Source: Methylotetracoccus oryzae (GTDB lineage Bacteria > Pseudomonadota > Gammaproteobacteria > Methylococcales > Methylococcaceae). From it: a DNA stretch of 64,000 bases. Below, piece after piece: positions 55,374 through 64,000 of the stretch. Location of the stretch: positions 1 to 64,000 of the forward strand of contig NZ_SRSH01000018.1 in the NCBI RefSeq assembly GCF_006175985.1. Direction: 5' to 3'. Under the pieces are notes generated by a model, which saw only the letters and a program-made list of their open reading frames with translations, had not been told where the DNA came from and did no database searches. Every line of letters begins with the position of its first letter. The stretch's first letter is position 1. A program made the position numbers and the translations under genes.

Positions 55374-55579
55374 GAAAAAAGTGCGACAGAATGCCGCAGG
55401 TAGTAGCTGGGTGCGGAAAGGGACGAAAGCCCGTTGCAGGAACACCAAAGAATCGCGAATGAGGACACACGGACGCGCGGCGTCACGGTCCCTTGGCCCT
55501 GCGGGAAGCGACGGCGCGAAGCCGCCGAAAGTGGGTTCGGAGCGGAGGACAGACCGCGATGGCGAATGCAGTCGTGAGG

Positions 55580-56389
55580 CTATTGGACGATGAGGATCTC
55601 GCCCTTGCCGTTGGCGGCGAGGTCTCCGGCATACCGCTGGACACGCTGGCAGATTCCAAACGCGCTGGAGCCGAGCCCGACAAAGCTGCGCAGCAGCAGC
55701 GGCAGGAATCCGAGCGTGTGAAGACCGCAGTCGTTGAACGTGGGTGGCACGCTGCCCGGAGCACTGAAGAGGAGCAGGGTGCCTCGTTTCATCGCGTAGC
55801 CGGGGTGAGCGCCGACGCGCCCCTTGACGGCGATCGTGCCCGCCACCATGCGCGAGCCCAGATATTCGCCGGCATCGCCCTCGATCAGGATCACGCCACG
55901 GCGCATGTGATCGCCGACCCGCGCGCCGGCACACCCCCTGACGACGACTGAACCGCCCGCCATACCCTTGCGATTGCCCGGCAATGCGCCGCCGAGCCAA
56001 TCCCCGGCATCGCCCTCGACCAGGATCGCGCCGCGTCGCATCTCGGCCGCGCAGAAGAGGCCCACACTGCCCGTCACACTGAGCCTACCGCCCTTCATCT
56101 GCAGACCGACATAGGCGCCGGCGGGACCTTCGACACGGATCTCGCCCTGGGTCATACCTCTTCCGACATAATCCAGCTTCTCGGAACCGCCGCGGAAGAT
56201 CACGCCGGGATCGCCCTGACCCACCTCGAAATCGAACAACTCGTCCACGGCAAGCGTTCGGTTCCCGTATTGCAGCGGGATCGCACCGATCTGGTCCGGA
56301 CCCAGCGGAGCGAGCGCCTCGGGAATCAGCGGCGACACGTCGAGGCGCTGCCGGAGAGCGGCCTTCAAGGCAAAAGTGACGGCACTCAT
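55580..56389 (-). CDS. fhcC: Formyltransferase/hydrolase complex subunit C
   Basis: This 269-residue protein is related to formylmethanofuran dehydrogenase subunit C and glutamate synthase alpha C-terminal domains, with repeated beta-helix units of the G-x-I-x2-G-x-A-G type (GAILVEGDAGDWLGGALPG, GVILIEGDAGEYLGSRMV, GTIAVKGRVGAHPG). In methylotrophs FhcC is a structural subunit of the complex that moves formyl from H4MPT to methylofuran and hydrolyses it to formate. The ATG at 56389 is preferred over 56398 because an AGGA site is eight bases upstream. It is the last gene of fhcBADC, 45 bases after fhcD and 370 bases before pmoC. Confidence 0.93.
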   Translation of the reverse strand: MSAVTFALKAALRQRLDVSPLIPEALAPLGPDQIGAIPLQYGNRTLAVDELFDFEVGQGDPGVIFRGGSEKLDYVGRGMTQGEIRVEGPAGAYVGLQMKGGRLSVTGSVGLFCAAEMRRGAILVEGDAGDWLGGALPGNRKGMAGGSVVVRGCAGARVGDHMRRGVILIEGDAGEYLGSRMVAGTIAVKGRVGAHPGYAMKRGTLLLFSAPGSVPPTFNDCGLHTLGFLPLLLRSFVGLGSSAFGICQRVQRYAGDLAANGKGEILIVQ

Positions 56390-56434
56390 CTGCTGCATCC
56401 TGAAAGATAAGGTTTGCGACCGGCGGACGTCGGG

Positions 56435-57331
56435 CTAGGCCATGATTTCCCGCAGGGGAAACAGGAACGGACCGAGCTTGCCGCCGTAGTTGCCCGCACT
56501 GATGCGCCGCACGCCGTTCGCGGCACCCAGCGCGCAGACCGCCTCGATACCGAGGCGCATCGCGCGCCGGATATCCTGGTCGGACAAGCCGTCGATGACG
56601 ATCTCCATCACCGACTCGATCTCCGGCGACAGGGCCGTTACCGTCTGGCCCTTCAAGGTGGGACAGAACGCATCGTTGGTGGACGCATTGAGCGCCTTGT
56701 AGCGGGAACCGACCTTGGAGCCGGACCGGACGACACCGCCCGGAAAGGGCATGATCACGTTGGGGACGGTCTTCATCGCGGCGATGGCCGCCTCGCAGGC
56801 TGCCAAGGCCTGGGCCTGCGATTCGGCCAGGATGAGGAAATTACCCCCTCCGACGGCAGGCACGACACCGGTCGTCTCGTCGCACAGAAACTCGCCGTCC
56901 ATGACGGGGATACGCCAGTAGCGGCGCCCTGCGATCTGCTTCGATATCTGGAAGCCATCGCCGAAGAAGCGGAGGTTCTTGCCCAGAGGGATCTTGTCGC
57001 CGTCGTGGATGCCTGCAAACAAGGCCGATGTCGGAGAGGTCAGGACACACTGCCCGGCTCGCGTTTCGACCTGTTTCGCGAGACCCTTGCCGCCCATCGC
57101 GAAGATCAGGGCCGACACCCCCGGCCGGCCGTCCGGCGTGTCCGCGGGGTCCAGTTCGCGCTCGATGCCGGCCTCGCAGCCGCAGGCAATGACGGAGGTG
57201 GCAAAGCCGGTCATCGCGTTGGCCGCGTGGTAGGCCCAGCGTTGATTGAGCGCGGTGATGATGACGCGCGTGGCCTTCATCGGAAAGGCTTCCGCGAAGG
57301 TGTCGTCGATGGCGACGCCATTGATGATCAT
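56435..57331 (-). CDS. fhcD: Formylmethanofuran:H4MPT formyltransferase
   Basis: This 298-residue enzyme (Ftr/FhcD) transfers the formyl group between H4MPT and methylofuran, in the catabolic direction toward the furan cofactor. Conserved segments include INGVAIDDTFAEAFPMKATR at the start, TGFATSVIACGCEAGIE, FFGDGFQISKQIAGRRYWRI, VGGGNFLILAESQ and TNDAFCPTLKG. The length is normal. Its start overlaps the fhcA stop by four bases, so the two are translationally coupled. Confidence 0.96.
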   Translation of the reverse strand: MIINGVAIDDTFAEAFPMKATRVIITALNQRWAYHAANAMTGFATSVIACGCEAGIERELDPADTPDGRPGVSALIFAMGGKGLAKQVETRAGQCVLTSPTSALFAGIHDGDKIPLGKNLRFFGDGFQISKQIAGRRYWRIPVMDGEFLCDETTGVVPAVGGGNFLILAESQAQALAACEAAIAAMKTVPNVIMPFPGGVVRSGSKVGSRYKALNASTNDAFCPTLKGQTVTALSPEIESVMEIVIDGLSDQDIRRAMRLGIEAVCALGAANGVRRISAGNYGGKLGPFLFPLREIMA

Positions 57332-58995
57332 GAGCGCCCCCCCGTCCGGCAGGGGTGGATAAGGATCTTACTGCGACCGTCGCCCTCGAGTTCCCAGTCG
57401 CTGATCGGGAAATTGTCGACATGCATCGTGAGGTACCGGTCGAAGTAGTCCTTCAGCCGCCCTTCGATGCTTCGATCGTATTCCGGCCGGATGGTATGGA
57501 CGTTGCCCCAGACGACGTTGACGATCGTGCCGTGATCGACCACCAGTTCGCCATCCTTGAACACATAGTCCGGCGCTTCGAACATCTTTTCGACATCATC
57601 CTGCGGACTGTACACGGTGATGTCCGCACCGGCCCCGGCACCGAGGTGGCCGCGGTCCGACAACCCCAGGAGTCGCGCGGCACCGGCCCGCGTCATGATG
57701 GCGATCTCGTACAGGCTGTACTCCCGATCCAGTGCACCCAGGTTGCTCAGCGCAGCCGCGTCCGGGTTGATCGTCGCCAGCATGTCGTTGCGGAAACTGC
57801 GATCCATCAGCAGCTTGATCAGATGCGGGTAACTCGTGAACGGTGCGCCATTCGGATGGTCGGTGGTCAGGAAAACCCGCCACGGATCCTCGACCATCAG
57901 GAACACCTCAAGCCCGATGCACCATTGCAGCGCGTTGACGAAGTTTTGGTCGCGGTATTTGAAGGGCACGACGCCACAACCGGCATCGCACTCGATGTCC
58001 ATGCACACCCATTTGGCCGGATTCGCGTGGCCCGCGTTGGCGTGCTGACGCATCGAATCGCCGGAAGCGGTGACCGTGGCACCGAACAGAATCTGTCCGA
58101 CGTCGACGGTGATGTTCTTGTTGGCGTTGACCGCCTCGGCGATCCGCGCAGCCCCGGACGAGAATTTGCGATCGCCCTCGGTGCCGTAGCTATGAAACTG
58201 CACGTGTGTCAGGTGCATCGGCAACCCTTCGATGCCGGCGATCGTGTTGAGGGTCGTGTCGACGTTCCCCGGCACACCGAGATTGCAGCCGTGGACATGC
58301 AGCGGATGAGGCACGCCGAGTTCGTGCACGGCACGCGCCAGCGACTGCAAGATCTGTCGCGGCGTCACCCCGTAATAAGTGTGATCCTCGTCCAGATCCA
58401 GCTTGCGCTGATTGAACTTGAAGGCGCTGATGCCGCCGGGGTTCACGACCTTGACGCCGATGCACTGACTGGATCGGATCGTCCACGCGACGTAGTCGTT
58501 GATGAGGCGCTGATCGGCCCCGGACGACAGCAGGCGCAGGAAGAAATCGTCGCTGCCCAGCATCACGTAACCGCCGACGTCCAGCAGCGGCACGTCGGCC
58601 ATTTCCATATGCGCCTGACGGGCATTGATCGGCAGCACCGCGGGCTCGAATCCGGCGGTATAGCCCATCTCGGCATAGCGGTAGCCGGTGGTCAGGGTTG
58701 ACGGGGCGGCGTGCCCGCAGCCGCCGCGCATCAGTCCTTCGCGCACCGCCGGATCGCCGCGATGATCCTCCGGCAGCAGTGTGCGCGCGATCGTGACCTT
58801 GCCGCCACCGATATGGGTGTGCATGTCGATCGCGCCGGCCATGACGATCCGGCCGCTCAGGTCATATACCTTATCGGGGGTGTCGCCGCCCGGCCCATCG
58901 ACGATGCGGCCATCACGGATGAAGATGTCGCGCACCACCCCGTCCTGCCCGTGTGCCGGATCGTAAACCTTGCCGCCGGCCAGCTTTGTCAACAT
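57328..58995 (-). CDS. fhcA: Formyltransferase/hydrolase complex subunit A
   Basis: This 555-residue amidohydrolase-fold protein, homologous to formylmethanofuran dehydrogenase subunit A, is the hydrolase that splits formyl-methylofuran to formate. The metal-binding motif is His59 and His61 in DMHTHIGGGK. Other conserved segments are YAEMGYTAGFEPAVLP, VHGCNLGVPGNVDTTL and LTTDHPNGAPFTSYPHLI, the last with further metal or catalytic residues. It is between fhcB (18-base gap) and fhcD (four-base overlap). Confidence 0.95.
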   Translation of the reverse strand: MLTKLAGGKVYDPAHGQDGVVRDIFIRDGRIVDGPGGDTPDKVYDLSGRIVMAGAIDMHTHIGGGKVTIARTLLPEDHRGDPAVREGLMRGGCGHAAPSTLTTGYRYAEMGYTAGFEPAVLPINARQAHMEMADVPLLDVGGYVMLGSDDFFLRLLSSGADQRLINDYVAWTIRSSQCIGVKVVNPGGISAFKFNQRKLDLDEDHTYYGVTPRQILQSLARAVHELGVPHPLHVHGCNLGVPGNVDTTLNTIAGIEGLPMHLTHVQFHSYGTEGDRKFSSGAARIAEAVNANKNITVDVGQILFGATVTASGDSMRQHANAGHANPAKWVCMDIECDAGCGVVPFKYRDQNFVNALQWCIGLEVFLMVEDPWRVFLTTDHPNGAPFTSYPHLIKLLMDRSFRNDMLATINPDAAALSNLGALDREYSLYEIAIMTRAGAARLLGLSDRGHLGAGAGADITVYSPQDDVEKMFEAPDYVFKDGELVVDHGTIVNVVWGNVHTIRPEYDRSIEGRLKDYFDRYLTMHVDNFPISDWELEGDGRSKILIHPCRTGGRS

Positions 58996-59013
58996 GTTAT
59001 CGGCCCTCTCCGG

Positions 59014-60297
59014 TCACAACGCATCGAGCGCGTTTTCGATGCCCTGCAGCACCGCCTGCGCGGACGGCAACCCGGACTCCCGCAGCTTATATAAAGGCAG
59101 GGCCACGACGCTGTCGCAGCGATAAGCGTGCCCGGCATGGTCGATGCCGGGCGTCCCGACCGGGATGAAGACCTCCGGCTCCCGTTCGCAGCGCATGCCC
59201 GAACGGGCGATCACGATCGTGGGCACGTCGGTTACCGGCGGAGGCAGGGTCGACAGGCTGGCCACCCAGACCAGCAGATCCGCTTCACCGGAGGCCAGCA
59301 GCCGATCCGTGCCGAACAGGAAGGGGTCGAACTCGGGATAACCGCGGGCAAAGCTGACCCGCGTCGGATAACCTGTTTGCCAGGCGCAAACCTGGGCGGC
59401 CGTCTTGTCGCCGTTTTGGCCACCCAGCGGAAGCACACCGCTGCGGGTCGTTTCGTTCAACACCACGACCAACTGACACAATTGCTGCACCGTCAGATCG
59501 GCATTGGGAAAATCGAGCTGACCCGCCGCCCAGGCGACCACGCTGTAACTGGCATGCTTCAGCCGGTCCACCACCTTTTGCAGGTCACCGATAGCCAGGC
59601 CTCCGATCTCGTTAGCCTGCAAGCGCGCACCGCGCGCGAGGGCGGTGAGGGCCGCTGCCACGTCCGGCCAGCTCTCGGGCGGACAGGGCAACACCCACGG
59701 GGCCCGGCCATCCGGGGCATAAGCCGCGCGGCCGCCGGGTTCCCGACCGATGTAGATGACTTCGCGCGCCGCGGGATCCTGCCCGAACAAGGTTTCGCGA
59801 TTCCAGACGAAGCGCTCGAAGAAGCGGGGAAAACCGTCCTCGATGTCGGTACCGAACACGACCAGCACATCGGCGCGATTCTTGACCTCGCCCAGCGTGG
59901 TCGCCATCCAGCCCGAATCGGCCACCACGAGCAGGTTGCGCAAACTCGGCTCGGCGCGCTTCTGATCGAACACACCGCGACAACGATCGATCAGCGACAA
60001 GGCAGCGCGCGTGTCGTTGACATCGGTTCCGAAGCCGCTGAAGACGGGGCCATGACTCCGGCTGATCAGTTCGGCCGCACGGGCGCACGCCTCGTCCAGG
60101 GAGCACTCGACTCCCGCCACACGCGGCTTCAGCGCATCGGCGGGGAGTTCGAACGCCGGCGTGGTGACCGCGTCACCGTTCGCGACGACCCGCACGCTCA
60201 GACCGGACACCTGGATCTGAAGGTCGTCAGACGCGATACCACAGAAGGGGCTCGGCACGTTCGACCGAATTTCCGCGCTGACCTGATCGCTCATCAC
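59014..60297 (-). CDS. fhcB: Formyltransferase/hydrolase complex subunit B
   Basis: This 427-residue homologue of the molybdopterin-binding subunit of formylmethanofuran dehydrogenase lacks a redox role in methylotrophs, where it is structural in Fhc. Visible segments are GPVFSGFGTDVNDTRAALS, LVVADSGWMATTLGEVKNRA, VVFGTDIEDGFPRFFERFVW and GQNGDKTAAQVCAWQTGYP. No iron-sulfur cysteine cluster is seen. The start is ATG at 60297 or the adjacent ATG at 60294. It heads the fhcBADC operon. Confidence 0.93.
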   Translation of the reverse strand: MMSDQVSAEIRSNVPSPFCGIASDDLQIQVSGLSVRVVANGDAVTTPAFELPADALKPRVAGVECSLDEACARAAELISRSHGPVFSGFGTDVNDTRAALSLIDRCRGVFDQKRAEPSLRNLLVVADSGWMATTLGEVKNRADVLVVFGTDIEDGFPRFFERFVWNRETLFGQDPAAREVIYIGREPGGRAAYAPDGRAPWVLPCPPESWPDVAAALTALARGARLQANEIGGLAIGDLQKVVDRLKHASYSVVAWAAGQLDFPNADLTVQQLCQLVVVLNETTRSGVLPLGGQNGDKTAAQVCAWQTGYPTRVSFARGYPEFDPFLFGTDRLLASGEADLLVWVASLSTLPPPVTDVPTIVIARSGMRCEREPEVFIPVGTPGIDHAGHAYRCDSVVALPLYKLRESGLPSAQAVLQGIENALDAL

Positions 60298-60427
60298 CTA
60301 CCTCGGAATGGACTTACCAGCGGCCGATAGTCGCCAGGGAGACGCCGGAGACCCCACCGGCCCCGACGGACTTTGCTGCCCGCACCGCAGCGGCGGAAGC
60401 CTTGGGCGACCCGACACAAACGGCGCA

Positions 60428-60457
60428 AGCATAGGGGAAACGGCGGTGAACTTTCAA
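60428..60457 (-). promoter_or_regulatory. Candidate promoter of fhcBADC
   Basis: On the minus strand TTGAAA (60457-60452) and TATGCT (60433-60428) are 18 bases apart, about 130 bases before the fhcB start. The fit to sigma-70 consensus is moderate. Confidence 0.45.
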
Positions 60458-60647
60458 CTTGCGCACCGGTATCTGACTGGTAACGGTTCACGCCCCCCCT
60501 CGCGGGAGCGGGCGGGAAGCCGAGACACGCCGTGAATCCGTCCCTGGAGGCTAGCCTGCGGGTTCCCTCCCGCAGACGGTCTCGCCCTCCCGACTCGCTC
60601 CCACTACCCAGCAAAGGGGGGGGTCAATGGTTACGGACCGCTGCAGG

Positions 60648-60677
60648 TCGACAAATCCGGCCACAATCGACTAGCAT
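60648..60677 (+). promoter_or_regulatory. Candidate promoter of RFAP synthase gene
   Basis: TCGACA (60648-60653) and TAGCAT (60672-60677) are 18 bases apart and 67 bases before the GTG start. This is a weak match, given as the best candidate in the interval. Confidence 0.3.
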
Positions 60678-60743
60678 CGCGAGCTTTACTTTTTTCGCGC
60701 CAGCAACCCCGCTGCCATGCGCCCCGACCTCGATGCCTGATCC

Positions 60744-61826
60744 GTGACCACGGCACCCCACCGCAATTGGCCGCCGAGCGAAGTCTCGATCCGGGCCCCC
60801 GCGCGCCTGCACATGGGATTTCTCGACCCCAGCGGAACCGCCGGACGCGTGTTCGGCAGCATCGGCGTCAGCCTGAACGAGGTCGCCACCTGCATCACGC
60901 TCCGCCCGTCCGATCACCTGGCAACCCCACCAGCCTATCGCGAGCGGTGCCTCGCCATCGCGCGCCGGGTTTCGGATGCGCTGGGCCTAGCGGTCGCTGC
61001 CGACATCGCCATCGATGCGGCGATACCGGAACACGTTGGGCTCGGGTCGGGCACGCAGTTCGCGCTCGCACTCGCACTGGGACTGCATCGCCTCTACGGC
61101 GCCGAGCCTACGGTGCGCGAGGTCGCTCACCTGATTGGCCGCGGACGCCGTTCCGGGGTTGGCATCGCCGCCTTCGAAAACGGCGGCTTCATTGTCGACG
61201 GCGGGCACGGCGCGCACACCGTCACGCCGCCCCTCCTCGCCCGCTTCGATTTCCCGGAGGACTGGCGCTTCATCCTCGTCTTCGATCGCCGCGGCGGCGG
61301 CCTCCACGGCGAAGCGGAACTGGCAGCGTTCAGAACCCTGCCGCCATTCCCGGCAACCGAGGCCGCCCGGATCTGCCATCACGTCCTGCTGCGCGCCTTG
61401 CCAGCGCTGTGTGAACGCGATCTCGCCGCGTTTGGCAGCGTCATCAGCGATGTTCAGCGCTCGATCGGCGACTATTTCAGTCCGGCCCAAGGCGGCCGGT
61501 TCACCAGCCCGGACGTGGCCGAAGCGCTGGAATGGCTGCAATCCCGACAGGCCGTGGGCATCGGCCAGACATCCTGGGGCCCGACCGGCTTCTGCCTGAC
61601 GGCGAGTCCGGAGCGGGCACGGCATCTGGCGGACGAGGCACGACAGCACTTCCGGGAGCGACCGCACCTGGAGTTCCTGGTCGCGAGTGCAAGAAATCAG
61701 GGCGCGGACATTCGGGTCGAGCCATTGCCGGACGGCGAGCCTAATCGGCGCGATCGTCTGTCGACACCGCAAGCAGCGGAACCCGGCGAAGTAAGCAGCG
61801 CAACGAACACCGTCTGCGACCGCTGA
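60744..61826 (+). CDS. Beta-ribofuranosylaminobenzene 5'-phosphate synthase
   Basis: This 360-residue GHMP-kinase-fold protein makes the first committed intermediate of H4MPT from p-aminobenzoate and PRPP (RFAP synthase). Motif 1 is VSIRAPARLHMGFLDPSG near residues 14-30. The GHMP loop is PEHVGLGSGTQFALALALG near 93-111, and GRGRRSGVGIAAFENGGFIV and GIGQTSWGPTGF follow. The start is GTG at 60744; no ATG fits. About 25 poorly conserved residues end the protein. It opens a plus-strand run with the ATP-grasp gene and mch. Confidence 0.92.
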   Translation: MTTAPHRNWPPSEVSIRAPARLHMGFLDPSGTAGRVFGSIGVSLNEVATCITLRPSDHLATPPAYRERCLAIARRVSDALGLAVAADIAIDAAIPEHVGLGSGTQFALALALGLHRLYGAEPTVREVAHLIGRGRRSGVGIAAFENGGFIVDGGHGAHTVTPPLLARFDFPEDWRFILVFDRRGGGLHGEAELAAFRTLPPFPATEAARICHHVLLRALPALCERDLAAFGSVISDVQRSIGDYFSPAQGGRFTSPDVAEALEWLQSRQAVGIGQTSWGPTGFCLTASPERARHLADEARQHFRERPHLEFLVASARNQGADIRVEPLPDGEPNRRDRLSTPQAAEPGEVSSATNTVCDR

Positions 61827-61892
61827 TGGTCCCGGACGTCCGATTCCCTGACGCGACGAGCCACGTCTCTGAACACCTATCCCGCAGCGGTC

Positions 61893-62999
61893 TTGCTGGT
61901 GGGCGTCTCGGTGCGGATGCTGGCGCAGTCCTGCTCGCGGGCCGGCATCGATGCCCTGGCACTGGACTGGTTCGCCGACACCGACACCATCGCCTGCAGC
62001 CAGGCCTGCGCCGCCATCGCGGCTGCCGACCGGCCCGACTTCGACGCGCAGCGGCTCTTCGCAGCGAGTGAGCGTCTCGCACCCAGCGGCTCCGGCACCG
62101 CACTGGTGACCGCGGGCGGCTTCGACAGCCGCCCCGAACTGCTGGAAGCCCTGATCGTCGGACGCAGCCTGTACGGCAATGCGCCCGATACGCTGCGCCG
62201 CATCAAGACGCCGGGGCATTTCTTCGGACTGCTGGACGAGCTCGGCATCCCGTATCCCGCGACCCAACTCGACACGGCGACCACCGCACCCGGCCCGGGC
62301 CGCTGGCTCATCAAGCATCGAGCCAGCGAGGGCGGGATCGGCGTGCAGTTCTTTACTCCCGCGCGGGCCATCCCTCCCGACTGCTATCTGCAGCAACACC
62401 TCGATGCGCCGGCCCACTCCCTATTGTTCCTGGCCAACGGCACCGACATCGCGCCCGTGGGCTTCAATCGGCTGCTGACCGCCGGGCACCGACGGGACCG
62501 GCCCATGCTGTTCGGCGGCGCCCTGACCCCGACCACGCTGCCGCCCGCGCAACGGCGAGCGGTCTGCCGATACGCGCGGGACCTGACGCGGGCCCTGGGT
62601 CTGGTCGGTCTGAACAGCCTTGACTTCATCCACCACGGGGGGCAATGCCACGTGCTCGAGCTCAACCCCCGCCCGAGCGCCACGCTATGCCTTCATGACC
62701 CGAACTATCGCCAGGGTCTGCTGGCGGCGCACCTCGACGCCTGCCGCGGGTCACTGGCCGCCGCTTCCGTTACGCACGCCCCTCCGCGTGGCTTCCGGGT
62801 CGTGTATGCCGAGCGGCAAGGCCGCGTCCCGCCCGGGATCAATTGGCCGGATTGGGCTGCCGACCGGCCCTCGCCGGGCACCGTGCTGTCCGTCGGCGAC
62901 CCGCTCTGCAGCGTGTCGGCCTCGGCAGCCTCGCTACCCGTTCTGGAAAGACGGCTTTTCACCCGCGAACGGCTTATCCGCGCGGCGCTGATGCTTTAA
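61893..62999 (+). CDS. ATP-grasp ligase, candidate for H4MPT/methylofuran synthesis
   Basis: This protein of about 368 residues has an ATP-grasp domain: a Rossmann-like N-terminal third, [20 protein letters not shown] near 104-123, the nucleotide-binding [17 protein letters not shown] near 137-153, and the metal-binding end [22 protein letters not shown] near 240-262 with Glu and Asn ligands. ATP-grasp enzymes join a carboxylate to an amine or thiol. Homologues occur in methylotroph C1 clusters, and its place between RFAP synthase and mch suggests it adds a side chain to H4MPT or methylofuran. Which bond it makes is not known from sequence. The first plausible start is TTG at 61893; a CTG at 61869 is an alternative. 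Confidence 0.8.
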   Translation: MLVGVSVRMLAQSCSRAGIDALALDWFADTDTIACSQACAAIAAADRPDFDAQRLFAASERLAPSGSGTALVTAGGFDSRPELLEALIVGRSLYGNAPDTLRRIKTPGHFFGLLDELGIPYPATQLDTATTAPGPGRWLIKHRASEGGIGVQFFTPARAIPPDCYLQQHLDAPAHSLLFLANGTDIAPVGFNRLLTAGHRRDRPMLFGGALTPTTLPPAQRRAVCRYARDLTRALGLVGLNSLDFIHHGGQCHVLELNPRPSATLCLHDPNYRQGLLAAHLDACRGSLAAASVTHAPPRGFRVVYAERQGRVPPGINWPDWAADRPSPGTVLSVGDPLCSVSASAASLPVLERRLFTRERLIRAALML

Positions 63000-63066
63000 T
63001 ATCGCGCCCATTCGACCGCCCGGCGCCGCTGCCCAGGCGCAAGACTCAGCCCAATCGAGGACCAAC

Positions 63067-64000
63067 ATGCCAAACACACCCAGCGTCAATGCCTATGCAT
63101 TGCCGATCGTCAAGTATCTGATCACCCGCGCCGACATGCTTCGGCTGGGCATCGAACGCTTCGCCAACGGCAGCACCCTGATCGACGCGGGCATTGGCGC
63201 GCGCGGCGGCCTGGAAGCCGGCCGACTGATCACCGAAATCTGCATGGGCGGCCTGGGGCGGGTCACACTGAGCCACGCCAGTGCCACACCGAACTGGCCG
63301 TTGACCGTGCATGTCCACAGCACGAATCCCGTCATCGCCTGCCTCGGCAGCCAGTACGCCGGCTGGAGCTTGTCGCACGGCCAGGGCAAGGGCGCATTCT
63401 TCGCGCTCGGCTCCGGACCGGCGCGGGCGATGGCGACGAAGATCAAGGAAGGTCGTGAAGAGCCGGTCGAGGAGCTCTACAAGGAACTCGGCTATCGCGA
63501 TCGCGCCGAAGAGACGACGATCGTCATGGAAGTCGACAAACTGCCGCCGGTCGAAGTCATCGACAAGATCGCCGCCGCCTGCAGGGTCGAGCCGCAGAAC
63601 CTGACCGTCATCCTGACGCCGACCAGCAGCCTCGCCGGTGGCATGCAGGTCGTCGGGCGCGTACTGGAAGTGGCACTGCACAAGGCTCATGCGCTGCATT
63701 TTCCACTGGAAAACATCGTCGACGGCGCTGCCTCGGCGCCGGTCCCTCCGCCCCATCCGAATTTCATCAAGGCGATGGGACGCACCAATGACGCCATCCT
63801 GTTCGGCGGGCAGGCGCATTTGTTCGTCCGCGGCGACGACACGGCGGCCGAGGCACTGGCCAACGAGCTGCCAAGCTCCGTGTCGCGCGACTATGGCAAA
63901 CCGTTCGCCGAGGTGTTCAAGGAATACAACTACGACTTCTTCAAGGTCGACCCGATGCTGTTCAGCCCGGCCAGCGTGATCGTCACGGCAATCGAAACCG
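63067..64000 (+). CDS. mch: Methenyl-H4MPT cyclohydrolase (3' end beyond window)
   Basis: From the ATG at 63067 the frame is open to the window end (311 codons, family length about 320-325), so only the last few residues are missing. The enzyme hydrolyses methenyl-H4MPT to N5-formyl-H4MPT, the substrate passed on to Fhc. Conserved segments are [57 protein letters not shown] and [17 protein letters not shown]. It starts 67 bases after the ATP-grasp stop, in the same direction. Confidence 0.95.
   Translation, partial: MPNTPSVNAYALPIVKYLITRADMLRLGIERFANGSTLIDAGIGARGGLEAGRLITEICMGGLGRVTLSHASATPNWPLTVHVHSTNPVIACLGSQYAGWSLSHGQGKGAFFALGSGPARAMATKIKEGREEPVEELYKELGYRDRAEETTIVMEVDKLPPVEVIDKIAAACRVEPQNLTVILTPTSSLAGGMQVVGRVLEVALHKAHALHFPLENIVDGAASAPVPPPHPNFIKAMGRTNDAILFGGQAHLFVRGDDTAAEALANELPSSVSRDYGKPFAEVFKEYNYDFFKVDPMLFSPASVIVTAIET

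Larger units (their letters stand above)
60298..60743. other. Divergent intergenic region, fhcB / RFAP synthase
   Basis: This 446-base region holds the promoters for both directions and no gene. Apart from the candidate promoters listed separately, its middle (about 60480-60600) has short G/C-rich inverted repeats that could form hairpins but no T-run. Confidence 0.6.

Noticed and set aside
1-64000. CRISPR arrays and rRNA genes
   Set aside because: No regularly spaced repeats with unique spacers and no rRNA sequence were seen; the only array is the iteron set.

Overview
The window comes from a GC-rich aerobic methanotroph of the gammaproteobacterial Methylococcaceae, close to Methylococcus. 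The evidence is a complete pmoCAB operon for particulate methane monooxygenase whose proteins match my memory of Methylococcus capsulatus over most of their length. Next to it lies a tetrahydromethanopterin (H4MPT) formaldehyde-oxidation cluster: fhcBADC, RFAP synthase, an ATP-grasp ligase and mch. No database search was possible, so all names rest on motifs and remembered family members.

Layout. 0.3-0.9 kb: a dead tyrosine recombinase. 1.2-5.9 kb (minus): a GlxA-type AraC regulator, an SRPBCC protein, FolD and HoxX, which looks like a pathway making the CO ligand of [NiFe] hydrogenase, although no hydrogenase genes are in view. 5.9-6.9 kb: no gene. 6.9-14.1 kb: a Y-family polymerase followed by what looks like an integrated element next to tRNA-Val(CAC). 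It has two DnaA boxes flanking an AT-rich stretch and five 17-bp iterons, CreBC-like two-component genes, a perfect CreB-type site, an FlhD/FlhC-like pair, a KilA-N antirepressor, and an excisionase gene overlapping the integrase. 14.3-18.1 kb: a small membrane protein and the oadGAB sodium-pumping decarboxylase. 18.1-26.8 kb: tRNA-Ser(GGA) and a complete type I Zorya anti-phage system (zorABCD, minus).

27.4-46.0 kb (all minus): a long block of transport and stress genes. It holds a CPA2 antiporter, a diguanylate cyclase, a DUF389 protein, a fused pair of pseudogene remnants (antiporter and trehalose synthase), a sugar ABC transporter, a P-type cation ATPase, a tandem universal stress protein, a KefB/C-like antiporter, a SulP transporter and an OpgC-like membrane protein. 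46.3-51.9 kb: a PII-like protein and a lone CusA/CzcA-type RND pump, divergent from a TctDE-like two-component pair.

52.1-64.0 kb: the methane-oxidation core. pmoCAB (minus) has a good sigma-70 promoter and an intrinsic terminator. Upstream on the same strand is fhcBADC. RFAP synthase, the ATP-grasp protein and mch (cut by the window end) run divergently. Together these genes cover methane to methanol, formyl transfer and hydrolysis to formate, methenyl-H4MPT hydrolysis, and part of cofactor synthesis.

The least ordinary region is 8.1-14.1 kb, where iterons with DnaA boxes, CreBC, a CreB-type site and an FlhDC-like activator pair sit in one integrase-bearing segment.
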